Below are positions 19,726-29,100 of a stretch of 64,000 nucleotides of DNA, in pieces. The notes under the pieces were generated by a model. It was not told the origin of the DNA. It was given only the letters and a program-made list of their open reading frames with translations, and searched no databases. The DNA comes from Aurantiochytrium sp. KH105 (Eukaryota > Sar > Bigyra > Thraustochytrida > Thraustochytriidae). The position numbers were made by a program, and so were the translations under genes. The stretch spans positions 434,001 through 498,000 of the forward strand of contig BGKB01000011.1 of NCBI GenBank assembly GCA_003116975.1, written 5' to 3'. How positions within the stretch are numbered: the stretch's first letter is position 1; each line of letters begins with the position of its first letter.

Positions 19726-22056
19726 ATGGCACACAGATTTGGACTCGCGGAAGCCGTGCGGCGACGGCAGCTGGACGAGCAGGACTTTGCCGATAGCGAC
19801 GACAACGGCGAGGAGGATGACGATTGGCTTGGTGCAGCGCCCAGGCCGCCCGCGCGACCGTCGCAGACCGCCATGACGGCTGCCGCCAATAAACGCAAGC
19901 AGGCCGAGGAGAGAGCGGCTCGCGAAAAGGCTGAAAGAGACGCCAAGGCTGCCGAGGAGCTCCGTGCAAAGCAAGACAAGGAGCGCGCCGAGGCCGAGGC
20001 CAAGACCAAAGCCGAGACTGAAGCAAGAGTCAAGGCCGAGGCCGAAGCCAAGGCCAAGCACGAAGCCGAAACAAGAGCCAAGGCCGAGGCCGACGCCAAG
20101 GCCAAGAGCGAGGAAGAGCAGCGAACCCCCGTCAGGGCCGACTATGCACCGGCTGCGACCCCGCTCTCTCTGGCCAGTTCATCGGGCATGTCGACGGCAC
20201 GTCAGCGTGAAGAGTCCATCAAGGCAGCGCGCCAAAAGGAGCTCGATGCGCTTCGTGCTGGGCAAGCAGCGAACACTTATGTGGGCCAGGAATCTGTCAA
20301 GTCCGCGGCCCAACTCGATTTAGAGGCGCGACAGAAGGAGCTTGCCGAAATTACCGCAGGCCGTAAGAGTGGCCGGAGCGCCTACGAAGAGATGGTGCGT
20401 AAGCGCGAGCAAGAGCGCGCTGAAGAACTCGAGCGTATGCGCCGAGAAAAGGTGGATGAGGTGACGCGACTCCAGCGGCAAAAAGACGAACAAGAGGAGC
20501 ACAATCGCCATGAAGACCAAGCTCGTCAGCAAAAGGAACGCGAAGCTCGTGAGGCCGAAGAACGCGCTCGCGCCGACCGTGAAAACCAAGAGCGGGAAGA
20601 GCGCCAGCAACGCGAGCAACGCGAGCTCGCTGAACGCGAGGAGCGCGCCCAGCGCGAACGCGAAGCCCGCGAGGCCCGTGAGGCCCAAGAACAACGCGAA
20701 CGCGAGGAGCGCGAGGCCCAGGAAGAGGCGCGTCGCGAGCAAGAAGAGCGCGACCAAGAAAAGGCGCGTCATGACCAAGAAGATCGCGAACAACGCGAGC
20801 GACAAGAGCAAGAACAACGCGAACAGCAACAGCGAGAACAACGTGAACAACGCGAACGCGAGGAGCAAGAGGAACGCGAACGACGCGAACGTCAGGAGCA
20901 AGAGGAACGCGAACAACGTGAACGCCAGGAGCAAGAGGAACGTGAGCGACGTGAACGTCAGGAACGAGAGGAACGCGAGCGCCAAGAGCAGGAAGAAGAG
21001 AAGGCACGAACGGAGGCCGCAGCGGCAGAGGCTGCGGCAGACAATGAGACCTCGCAGAAGCAAGAGGAAACGAGCGGCTCGGCAGCCGCGCGAACCGCCC
21101 GGTTCCGCGCCATGTTTTCCTTTGATGGCGAGGAAGAGGGAGACTTGAGTTTTGCAGAGGGCGATTTCATTGAAAAGCTCGAGGATATTGACGGCCAGTG
21201 GTGGCAAGGCCGCAATCTTACGAACCAGAGTGAGGGGATCTTTCCTGCAAACTATGTGGAAGAGGTCACCGATGCCGGAGCTGCTCCTGAGGAGCAAAGT
21301 CAGGCTGAAAAAGAACAAGAGGCCCAACGTCGCCAAGCTGAAGAGGAGGAAGAGCAACGCCGTAAGGCTGCAGAAGAAGAAGAGCAACGCCGCAAGGCTG
21401 CAGAAGAAGAAGAAAAAGAAGCGGCACGCCGCAAGGCTGCAGAAGAGGAGGAGGAACGGCGCCGCAAGGCCGCAGAGGAGGAAGAAGAACAGCGTCGCAA
21501 GGCTGCAGAGGAGGAAGAGGAAAAGCGCCGCAAGGCCGAAGAAGACCAAGCCGCGGCGGCACAAGCGCAAATGTCGGCGAGCTCCGCGACTGCTTCAAGC
21601 AATCGTATTCTTGTTGCTGCCTACGACTTTACCAAGGAGGAAGAAGATGACCTGGAAACACAAAGCGGGAATCGTGTCGAGATTCTTGAGGAGATTGACG
21701 AGGAGTGGTATCGAGGCCGCAACTTGGAAACGGGTGCAGAGGGTCTCGTGCCGCGAGCTTATTTGGTGGAGGCGGACGAATCCACAGAGGAGACCGGTGG
21801 AACGACGAGCGGCGCAGATGCACCATCTGCAACGGCCACGGAGACAGCGCCGCCACCTGCGCCTCCTTCGAATTCATCTTCGAAACGTGCAATCGCAGAG
21901 TTCGACTTTCCTGGTGAGGAAGCCGAGGACCTCGCGTTCCAGATTGACGACGTCATTATCATTCTGGAGGAGATTGACGACAACTGGTGGCGGGGACGAA
22001 ATGAGGGCACGGGCGCCGAAGGTATCTTTCCAGCCAACTATGTTCGCCTCGAATAG
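19726..22056 (+). CDS. Three-SH3-domain protein with long charged helices
   Basis: A 776-residue adaptor-like protein. The N-terminal 450 residues are extremely Glu/Arg/Gln/Lys-rich with almost no hydrophobic residues, as in a single alpha-helix or coiled coil. A short conserved break (about 145-200) precedes a block of near-repeats (REEQEER-like units). Three SH3 domains follow: about 457-515 (DGQWWQGRN, GIFPANYVEEV), 625-684 (DEEWYRGRN, GLVPRAYLVEA) and 718-776 (DDNWWRGRN, GIFPANYVRLE). Between the first two is another charged helix with repeated QRRKAAEEEE units. The third SH3 ends at the stop codon. SH3 arrays bind proline-rich partners in actin and endocytic machinery; a role at the cortex is an inference. 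The ATG at 19726 has a purine at -3. Confidence 0.88.
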   Translation: MAHRFGLAEAVRRRQLDEQDFADSDDNGEEDDDWLGAAPRPPARPSQTAMTAAANKRKQAEERAAREKAERDAKAAEELRAKQDKERAEAEAKTKAETEARVKAEAEAKAKHEAETRAKAEADAKAKSEEEQRTPVRADYAPAATPLSLASSSGMSTARQREESIKAARQKELDALRAGQAANTYVGQESVKSAAQLDLEARQKELAEITAGRKSGRSAYEEMVRKREQERAEELERMRREKVDEVTRLQRQKDEQEEHNRHEDQARQQKEREAREAEERARADRENQEREERQQREQRELAEREERAQREREAREAREAQEQREREEREAQEEARREQEERDQEKARHDQEDREQRERQEQEQREQQQREQREQREREEQEERERRERQEQEEREQRERQEQEERERRERQEREERERQEQEEEKARTEAAAAEAAADNETSQKQEETSGSAAARTARFRAMFSFDGEEEGDLSFAEGDFIEKLEDIDGQWWQGRNLTNQSEGIFPANYVEEVTDAGAAPEEQSQAEKEQEAQRRQAEEEEEQRRKAAEEEEQRRKAAEEEEKEAARRKAAEEEEERRRKAAEEEEEQRRKAAEEEEEKRRKAEEDQAAAAQAQMSASSATASSNRILVAAYDFTKEEEDDLETQSGNRVEILEEIDEEWYRGRNLETGAEGLVPRAYLVEADESTEETGGTTSGADAPSATATETAPPPAPPSNSSSKRAIAEFDFPGEEAEDLAFQIDDVIIILEEIDDNWWRGRNEGTGAEGIFPANYVRLE

Positions 22057-22405
22057 ACGTCAAAAAGTAAAACAAGCAAAAGAAATTCGAAGTCATTATC
22101 ACTGCAAAGAATGTCCAACCAAGTCTCAACTCCTCTCCTATGTTGAGATCTCACGGGAAATGAATGGAGGCGTCCCCTCTTTTCCACCAAAAAAGGAAAC
22201 CTTTGACTAAGAAAGAAAGTCAAAATCAACAAAATTTATGATACGTGGAATTGCCAGCCTTTGCGGCAGCAGCCTGCACAGCGCGGCAGAGCAGTGCAAA
22301 AGCGCATCACCTTGCAAAGCCCAAACAAGGGCATGTGAGCGGCAGGGTGAGCGCAGGAAGAGGAGAGAGGCGGAGAGTGATTAAAGAATCAAATGTTGTG
22401 CTGGC
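22057..22405. other. Convergent 3' region
   Basis: A 349 bp stretch between the stop codons of the SH3 gene and the 79-residue gene. It is AT-richer and probably holds both 3' untranslated regions. I see nothing else in it. Confidence 0.55.
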
Positions 22406-22645
22406 CTACTCGTCATCGTCGTCGTAGTTAAAGGGCGCGATGGTAGAGCCCTTCTTGTTAATCTCGACCTTGCTCGAGTCCGGGACGAGGTTGAGCGACT
22501 TCTGGAGAGGCTTCGGGGACTCCTCGAAGGAAAAGGGCGCAATCTTTTCCTTTTCGGACTTTTCCTGGGCGCGCATCTCCGCCTTGCTTTCGCCGCGCTT
22601 CAAGCACACGTGCTTGTCAAGGGACTTGCGGCTGGAGGTCGACAT
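22406..22645 (-). CDS. Small hydrophilic protein (79 residues), unknown
   Basis: I do not recognise this protein. It is highly charged, begins MSTSSRKSLDKHVCLKRGES and ends in an acidic tail (NYDDDDE). A short motif occurs twice: KIAPFSFEE near residue 36 and TIAPFNYDD at the C-terminus. The ATG has A at -3, the leader upstream is AT-rich on this strand, and the frame is not repeat-driven, which together support a real gene. No membrane segment or signal peptide is seen. Confidence 0.6.
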   Translation of the reverse strand: MSTSSRKSLDKHVCLKRGESKAEMRAQEKSEKEKIAPFSFEESPKPLQKSLNLVPDSSKVEINKKGSTIAPFNYDDDDE

Positions 22646-24191
22646 TTTTCCGTCTGTAGACTTCGAAGCAAAGAACTGCGTGCGATCATCAACAACAACA
22701 CAACAAGTTAGTCTGTCTGTTTGCCTGGCTGGCTGGCTGCGTCAACAAACGCCGCGCATCAACGTGCGTGCGCCATGCGTCGCTGTTCAGCGTCTCGCAC
22801 ACGAGAATCCTCGTGTCCGCGATGCTGAGCACGTGCCGAGCGCAAGTCTCCCTTCACTCCGCTCGTTCGAGAGGCGCAGCATACGCAGGCGACGGTGGAA
22901 GAGCAGGCACGGAGAGCTGGCGCAGGGCGTCCTCGCAGGCGCGGGCGGCAACGTACGTGGCGTGGAGCTCGTAGTTGAAGAGCGCGACGTAGCTCGACGG
23001 TCGTTCGATCGATTGATTGATGGTTTGATTGCAGTTTTGGTTCAAGCTGCCCTTCCGAGGATCGACTTCCCCCCTCTGCCTCTTCCACCTCTGGCCGCGT
23101 TTCCCCTCCCGGCGCCCTGGCTTTTCCCCCCGCATGGCCACTTCCTCCTCTGGACCTCGCCCCACGCAAGTCTCCCTCCAGACCGTGCACAGACTGGGCG
23201 CCGTAGGTAGTAGTGGTGCCAGAAGAGGCCACGATTCGCTGCGGGGATAAGGGGGGTCCGTAGGAGGGCACGTGCCGGGACAGTGGACACGCGGGGCTTT
23301 TGGGATGGCAAGGCGAGCGGCGCGTGGCCACCTTTTTGCTTTCTTTCTTCCCCCCTCCCATCTTCCCCCTTCACTCCCTCCCTCGCCGCGCCTCTCTGCG
23401 CGAGCGGGCCCGGCCCGGACCCGGCCCGTGGGGGTCCACGGGCCGCCCGTGCGTCGCGTCGCGACGCGAGCCGTGCCGCGCCGCCGCGAGCCGAGCAGAG
23501 CAGAGCAGATGGCAGAGCAGAGCAAGGAGAGCGGCGCCACAGTAGTAGGTGGCGGCGCGTTGTTTGATAGTGGAGCGGGGGATAATCCACTTGGAGGCGC
23601 GGGCGCGCAAGTGGAGAAAAGAAGGGGAGAAAGAAAGACGGCGCGGCCCGCGCGGCACGCGCCGCGCACACCTTGTGCACACCCTCCTTGGGAAAAGAAG
23701 GAAAGAAAGGATGAATGAATGGCAAGAATGAATGTTGAAGAGCAACATGCAGAGCAAGAAAGCCAGAAAGCACGAAAGCAAGAAACAGCGCGAACTCGGA
23801 CCTCGACGATGGGGATCACTCGCGTGGCCGAGCGCGCGATCGAGCGATCGGCCAATCGGTCGGGCGGGCGGTCGGGCGGTCGGGCGGTCGATCGAGTAAG
23901 CGACTGCGACGAGTATACATACCACTGCGACGAACGTCATCAGGTTTCGAGTTGCTTGGTCGGGGCTCGATTTCATCAACCAAGGACAGCGAACAGAGGA
24001 AGGAAGAAAGCACACGGGCCGCATGTCTGCATGCCGTGCACAAGCCGCGGCCTTTTGAGCCAGCCTCGCCAAGCCAAGCCACCGCCTCGCCTCGCCAAGC
24101 CAAGCCACTGCCGCCGCCTCGCAGCCCAGGGCCGCGGCCGCAGGACGCCGCGGAGCCGGAGGCAGCCAAGCCCCGGCCGCGTGTCGTGTCA

Positions 24192-24221
24192 AGTCGAGTC
24201 GAGTTGAGTCGAGTCGAGTCG
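24192..24221. repeat. (GAGTC)n pentamer tract
   Basis: About six near-perfect units of GAGTC run in tandem. Confidence 0.85.
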
Positions 24222-24580
24222 CGTGTCGCTGTGATCGTTCGTCATCGTCCATCGCGTGCGCGCCATGCGCTCGAGTCGCGCGTACTCGGACGAGCAGCAG
24301 CACGAGGCCCGTGGAGACGACGACGCGCCGGTCGCATCTGGCTGCTGCAGAGCCGAAGGCCGAGGCGAGGTTCTCCAAGGTCGAGGCGGAGTCGCGCGGA
24401 AGATACAGATGGAGGTCGCCCCGTTCGTGGCGCGATGGCTCGAGGGAAAAGGACGAGGACCCGGAGCGACACAACTCGAAGGTATCGACGGCAGAGACGC
24501 GGCAGCCTGGAAGGCCCTCGAAGGCGACGCGCGGTCCTCGTCGAGGCTGCGAGCGACGGCGACTCGAGGGGCCGGCCTCG

Positions 24581-24627
24581 ATGGATGGATGGACGGATGG
24601 ATGGACGGATGGATGGACGGATGGACG
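24581..24627. repeat. (GGAT/GGAC)n tetranucleotide tract
   Basis: A tract of about 47 bp built from alternating ATGG and ACGG units, with a 12 bp higher-order period. Confidence 0.9.
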
Positions 24628-24990
24628 GCGGCGAAGACACGGAAAGTCGAAAAGCGGATATCGACGGAGCTCTCTCGCGCGCGTGGCCACGCCACACGCC
24701 CCGCCCGCGCGAAACTCGCCGGCACGTCGCGGCCAATCGAGCGGCGCGTGTGTCTGCGAGCGGCGCGAGAAGGAAGGAGGAGCGATTGGGCGATCGAGCG
24801 AGCGACAGCTTTCGACAGATTGACTGTGATCAATTCATCTCTCGCTCGCTCGCTTAAGGGGGCGCATGGAGGGAAGAGATCTTGTCGGCGCCGCGTGGAC
24901 GGGAGACGGCGGCGGCGCGACGGCTCGCTCGGGGCGTGCGTTGGTCGACGGAGGATTCGCGAGGGAGGCCGATGCACGGGCCTGCAGCCT

Positions 24991-25021
24991 CTAGCCAGCT
25001 AGCTTGCTAGCTAGCTAGCTG
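24991..25021. repeat. (AGCT)n palindromic tract
   Basis: AGCT/TAGC units that are self-complementary, with one imperfect unit. Confidence 0.85.
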
Positions 25022-25435
25022 CTGGCTGCTGCAAGTTCCGCCCCCGTCCCATCGAGACAGTCTTCTCGGGCCTCTTTGATTGATGGCTGGGTGGGTGAAG
25101 ATCTATCAATCTATCCCATCCGGTTTGTCTTCCTCTTCTCTCAGCTGCCTGCAGCTTCTGCAGCCGCAGCTGACTTCGCGGGCTGCAGGTCGCGCGCGCG
25201 TCGCGACGATCACTGAGATGCTCGTCGCGACACATGAAGGCGCAAAGAGAGAAGGTGCGGGTCGGGCGATCTCAACTCCGGCAGCGCAGGATGAGGGAGG
25301 GCCCTGGGGTACGCGGCGAATCCCGCCGCAACCTTTGTAGAGAAGCATTGCCGCGGCGGGCGGGCGGGTGGACGAGCGAGTCTTCGTCTGCAACTCACAG
25401 CCAATACCTCACGCGTCAACTTGCATCTATGACTT

Positions 25436-25482
25436 TGCTTGCTTGTATGCTTGCTTGCTTGCTTGCTTGCTTGCCTGCTTCT
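25436..25482. repeat. (GCTT)n microsatellite
   Basis: A second GCTT tract, similar to the one near 14.7 kb, with a few imperfect units. Confidence 0.9.
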
Positions 25483-25519
25483 TTGCAACGATTCGTACGT
25501 ACGTCATCGTACCCCGCAG

Positions 25520-25669
25520 AACAGAACTCTTGATGGAGAAATCATCAAAGTCGAACCCGAATTCTATCCTGGCGGACAGCGTGCTTATGAGCTTGGAAAC
25601 TTTTTGGTATGGACAATGTTCACAGGCAGACAAACGATCCCAAAGATTGTCAGCATGTGCCGTTCATGA
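25520..25669 (+). other. Coding-like orphan segment, possible 3'-terminal exon
   Basis: An open stretch of 49 codons with balanced composition reads N-R-T-L-D-G-E-I-I-K-V-E-P-E-F and ends at a TGA. It is directly preceded by CCCCGCAG, which would suit a splice acceptor in phase 0, and a GCTT pyrimidine-containing tract lies just upstream. No upstream exon could be identified and I do not recognise the protein. An ATG at 25533 opens another frame of 51 codons, so the reading is uncertain. Confidence 0.25.
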
Positions 25670-25797
25670 TCTTGGCTGCTTGATCTGAGCCACTCCGGAC
25701 CTTTCGCAACAAATATGCGTTGCATCGCAGCTTCTCGCACGAATGATAAAGCGCAACCAAAAGGACATGCAAAGAAGCGACTATCATTCAGTCGAGA

Positions 25798-25922
25798 ATG
25801 CTAGCAAGGAGCGAATACTACCAACGAATGCTTGCTGGCAACGAGCGATTGCTAGCAACGAGCGAATACTAGCAAGGGGTCATTACTATCAACGAGCGAA
25901 TTACTATTTAGCGAGCGAATGC
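25798..25922. repeat. Degenerate GAGCGAATACTAGCAA repeat
   Basis: Five to six diverged copies of a unit of about 16-24 bp, with the shared core GAGCGAAT and linker ACTAGCAAC, lie about 200-330 bp upstream of the Ski2 start. Confidence 0.7.
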
Positions 25923-26124
25923 ATAAGCACTACAAAACCCGAAGAAGAATGCAAAGAAAAAGGAGAAAGAGATGTGCGACATGATGCGCTTTTCCATTCA
26001 CCAGTTGACGCTGCAGCCTTCGAACCCCAAATAGGCGTAAAGAAAGAAGGAAAAAAAAAAAAAAGCGGCATCATCATCGTCCGGTCGGGCCCGGCAGTAT
26101 CTATCTTCTTATCTTGAGCAGAGA

Positions 26125-29100
26125 ATGGAGGACCTTCGCGCACGCGTGCCCGCGGCCGTCGACAACGTTGGTGCGGCGCGGAACGCAGACGATGCTGCGC
26201 CTGTACCGTTTGCCGTGCACCTGCGGAGCCGCGAAGGCGACTTCGAGGTGGTGAAACGAGAGGCCAATGACACGTACAACGCCGCGCAGCGACTCGAGCA
26301 ACTTGTGGGCCTCCCGCTGAGCAGTCCGCTAGACGTAGAAGACACCGATCTTGACGAACTCCTCGCGCAAAGCCTCGAGGATGATGACGAGGCCATCAAC
26401 AGGAGACTCATCGCCGTTCACATGGCGTCCGAATCGGCACAAGCTGCCGACCATCGATTTGCCTCGAGTCTCGTCCTGCCAACAGGCCTCGACGCCGACG
26501 ACGAGTGCGTAATCGATGTCTGCGTGGACAACCCGCTCGAGCCACCATCGCTTGATGCTCCACTCGTGGAAAATCGGGTTCGACTCATTGGACGAGGTCA
26601 ATCAGGACGCTCCATGAACGGCACAGCCCCCGAAGGCTCCAAAGCGCGCAACGCAGTGTACTATTCGCATGAGTCGATTTCGCAAAGCTTGCGCCCGCTC
26701 TTCGACGCCACCGCTGACCTGCTACGCGTTCCGCCGGGTCTCGAGGACTGCGCTAGCTCACTTCTGGCTCTCGACGAAGAAACGCCAGAACCACATGCTG
26801 CGAATCTCGCCACGCCCTCGCTTGAAGAGGCGACCAGTGAGTTGCCAAGTGGCGAGGCAATCCGCATGCAAGGTATTGAGAGCGTACAGGCGCGTCAGGC
26901 TCTTTCCGAGGAGCGCCGCCGCCGTCTTCTCTTAACTGCGGACGCTCTGCTCATCGATTCCGATGAGGAAGAATTTGATGACGACGACGACGACGATGAC
27001 GACGACGATGCCGACGATATTGATGATGGTCGCGGCGAAAGCGCTGGCGATCGAGATGACGATACAGAGACGGCGGATGCCGATGAGGTGGATCACCAAG
27101 GTGCCTGGGGAGACCTCGACGAGAACGACGGCGCACCAAGCGCGCGGACAAGTGCTCTCGACATGGAGGCCAAAGAGGAAGATATCAAAGCGCTTGAGAC
27201 CGAGCTCGAGGATCTCACGCGCGAGACAGCGCGACTTGCGACCAAAGATCTCTTTGCAGCCGGCCCACGTTTTCTCCGTCAGCGCGCCGCTGAACTCACG
27301 GCAAAGACGGAAGAATGGGTCGAGACAAGGCCCATGGACACGAGCGCTTTTGATGCAGTCATTCCAAACCCTGCGCTGCGGTTTCCCTTTGAGCTAGACC
27401 AGTTTCAAAAGGAAGCCATCCTGCACATTGAGCGACGCGAGTCTGTTTTTGTGGCTGCCCATACCTCTGCTGGCAAGACGGTGTGCTGCGACTACGCCAT
27501 CGCGCTGGCGTTGCGCAACCGGACAAAGTGCATCTATACGAGCCCAATCAAAGCGCTCTCCAACCAAAAGTTCAGAGACTTCTCCAAACGCTTTGGCGCG
27601 GAAAACGTGGGCCTTATCACGGGCGATGTCACGATCAACGGAACGGCATCATGCCTCGTTGTGACGACCGAAATTTTACGGTCCATGCTGTATCGATCCG
27701 CCGACCTGGTCAGCGAGATCGAGACAGTCGTCTTTGATGAGATCCACTACATTTGCGACCCAGACCGGGGCGTCGTCTGGGAAGAAACCCTCATCATGCT
27801 TGACCCAAGCGTCACCCTGGTCTTTCTTAGCGCCACTTCGCCCAACTCTGTCGAGTTTGCTGGGTGGATTGGCCGTATCAAGCAGCAAAAGGTCTACGTT
27901 GTCTTTACCGAAAAGCGACCCATCCCGCTCGAACACTGGATCTGGGCCCCAGGAAAGAAAGACGAGCATCTCTTTAAAGTCCTCGACGCCAAAAAGCGCT
28001 TTCTCAAAGATGGCTACCTCAAAGCCAAAGCGGCTCTCAAGCAGGTCGACGAAGATGAAACCAACAAGAAGAATCGCGGCACCGGGGCCAACCCAGCTAG
28101 CAAGAAACAGCAAAAGCAGAACGAACAGTCAGCGCCCAAGCGCAAGGGATTCAACCCCTCTACAGATCGCCAAAATTGGCTCTACCTCGTCAAAGACCTC
28201 GAGGAAAAAGAGCTACTTCCCGTTGTGGTGTTCGCATTCAGCAAAAGAATGTGCGATGATCGCGCCGCCAATATGCAAAGCCTGAACCTTACCACCGCGG
28301 CGGAGCGAGGTCGCATTCACGTTGTCTTTCGCCAGGCCCTCGCTCGTCTTCAGGGCTCGGATCGAGAGCTGCCCCAAGTGCTGCGCGTCAAAGATCTCGT
28401 CACCCGCGGTATTGGCGTGCATCATGGTGGGCTGCTGCCCATCCTCAAGGAGGTTGTTGAGATTCTCTTTTCTCAAGGTCTTGTCAAGGTCTTGTTTGCC
28501 ACAGAGACCTTTGCCATCGGCGTCAACATGCCCGCACGTTGCGTTGTTTTCGCCGGTACGCGCAAACACGACGGCGTCCAATTTCGGGACCTTACGCCTG
28601 GCGAGTACACGCAAATGGCCGGGCGAGCCGGCCGCCGTGGGCTCGATGCTGTTGGTACCGTAATCATCTTTGGCGCCGGCCGCGAGCTCCAGGCGATGGA
28701 TGTCTTGTCCCGCATGATGACCGGAACGGCCTCGCGCCTTACGAGCCAGTTCAGACTCACGTATGCCATGATCCTTCGTCTTTTGCGCGCCGCCGAACTT
28801 AGCGTCGCTGACATGATCAAGCGCAGCTTTTCCGAATTTGGTTCGCAAAAGCTTATTGGCGGCCGCGACATTGCTGCCATCATCGAAAGGGGCGAGGACA
28901 AGCTCGTCGAGCTCCGCAACACCCTTGGGTTGCAGGACACTGAGGTGGCCACCTTTCAAAAACTCGCCTACGCCATGCAATCGCGTGTTGGTCCGCTCGT
29001 CGAGGACATGCTTTCCGGGCGCTATGGCAACCGCCCGGTAAACCTTGTCTTGCCAGTCGGCCGTCTCGTGCTCATCAGCAAGGGTTCTTCGGCAGGCCTT

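Larger units (their letters stand above)
22646..26124. other. 3.5 kb gene-poor region with many simple repeats
   Basis: The longest gap in the window. Several frames of 150-440 codons occur on both strands, but they are Arg/Ser/His-rich, follow the simple repeats and show no domain. It should contain the divergent promoters of the small minus-strand gene and Ski2. A short coding-like segment at 25520-25669 and a degenerate repeat at 25798-25922 are described separately. Confidence 0.6.

Noticed and set aside
20320-21570. 416-codon minus-strand frame rich in Leu and Phe, looking like a membrane protein
   Set aside because: It is the antisense of Glu/Lys/Arg-rich helices (GAG reads as CTC, GAA as TTC), which produces false hydrophobic segments.
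23371-24690. 439-codon minus-strand frame with repeated Val-His-Pro-Ser units
   Set aside because: Driven by the ATGG/ACGG tract and other simple repeats; no domain and atypical composition.
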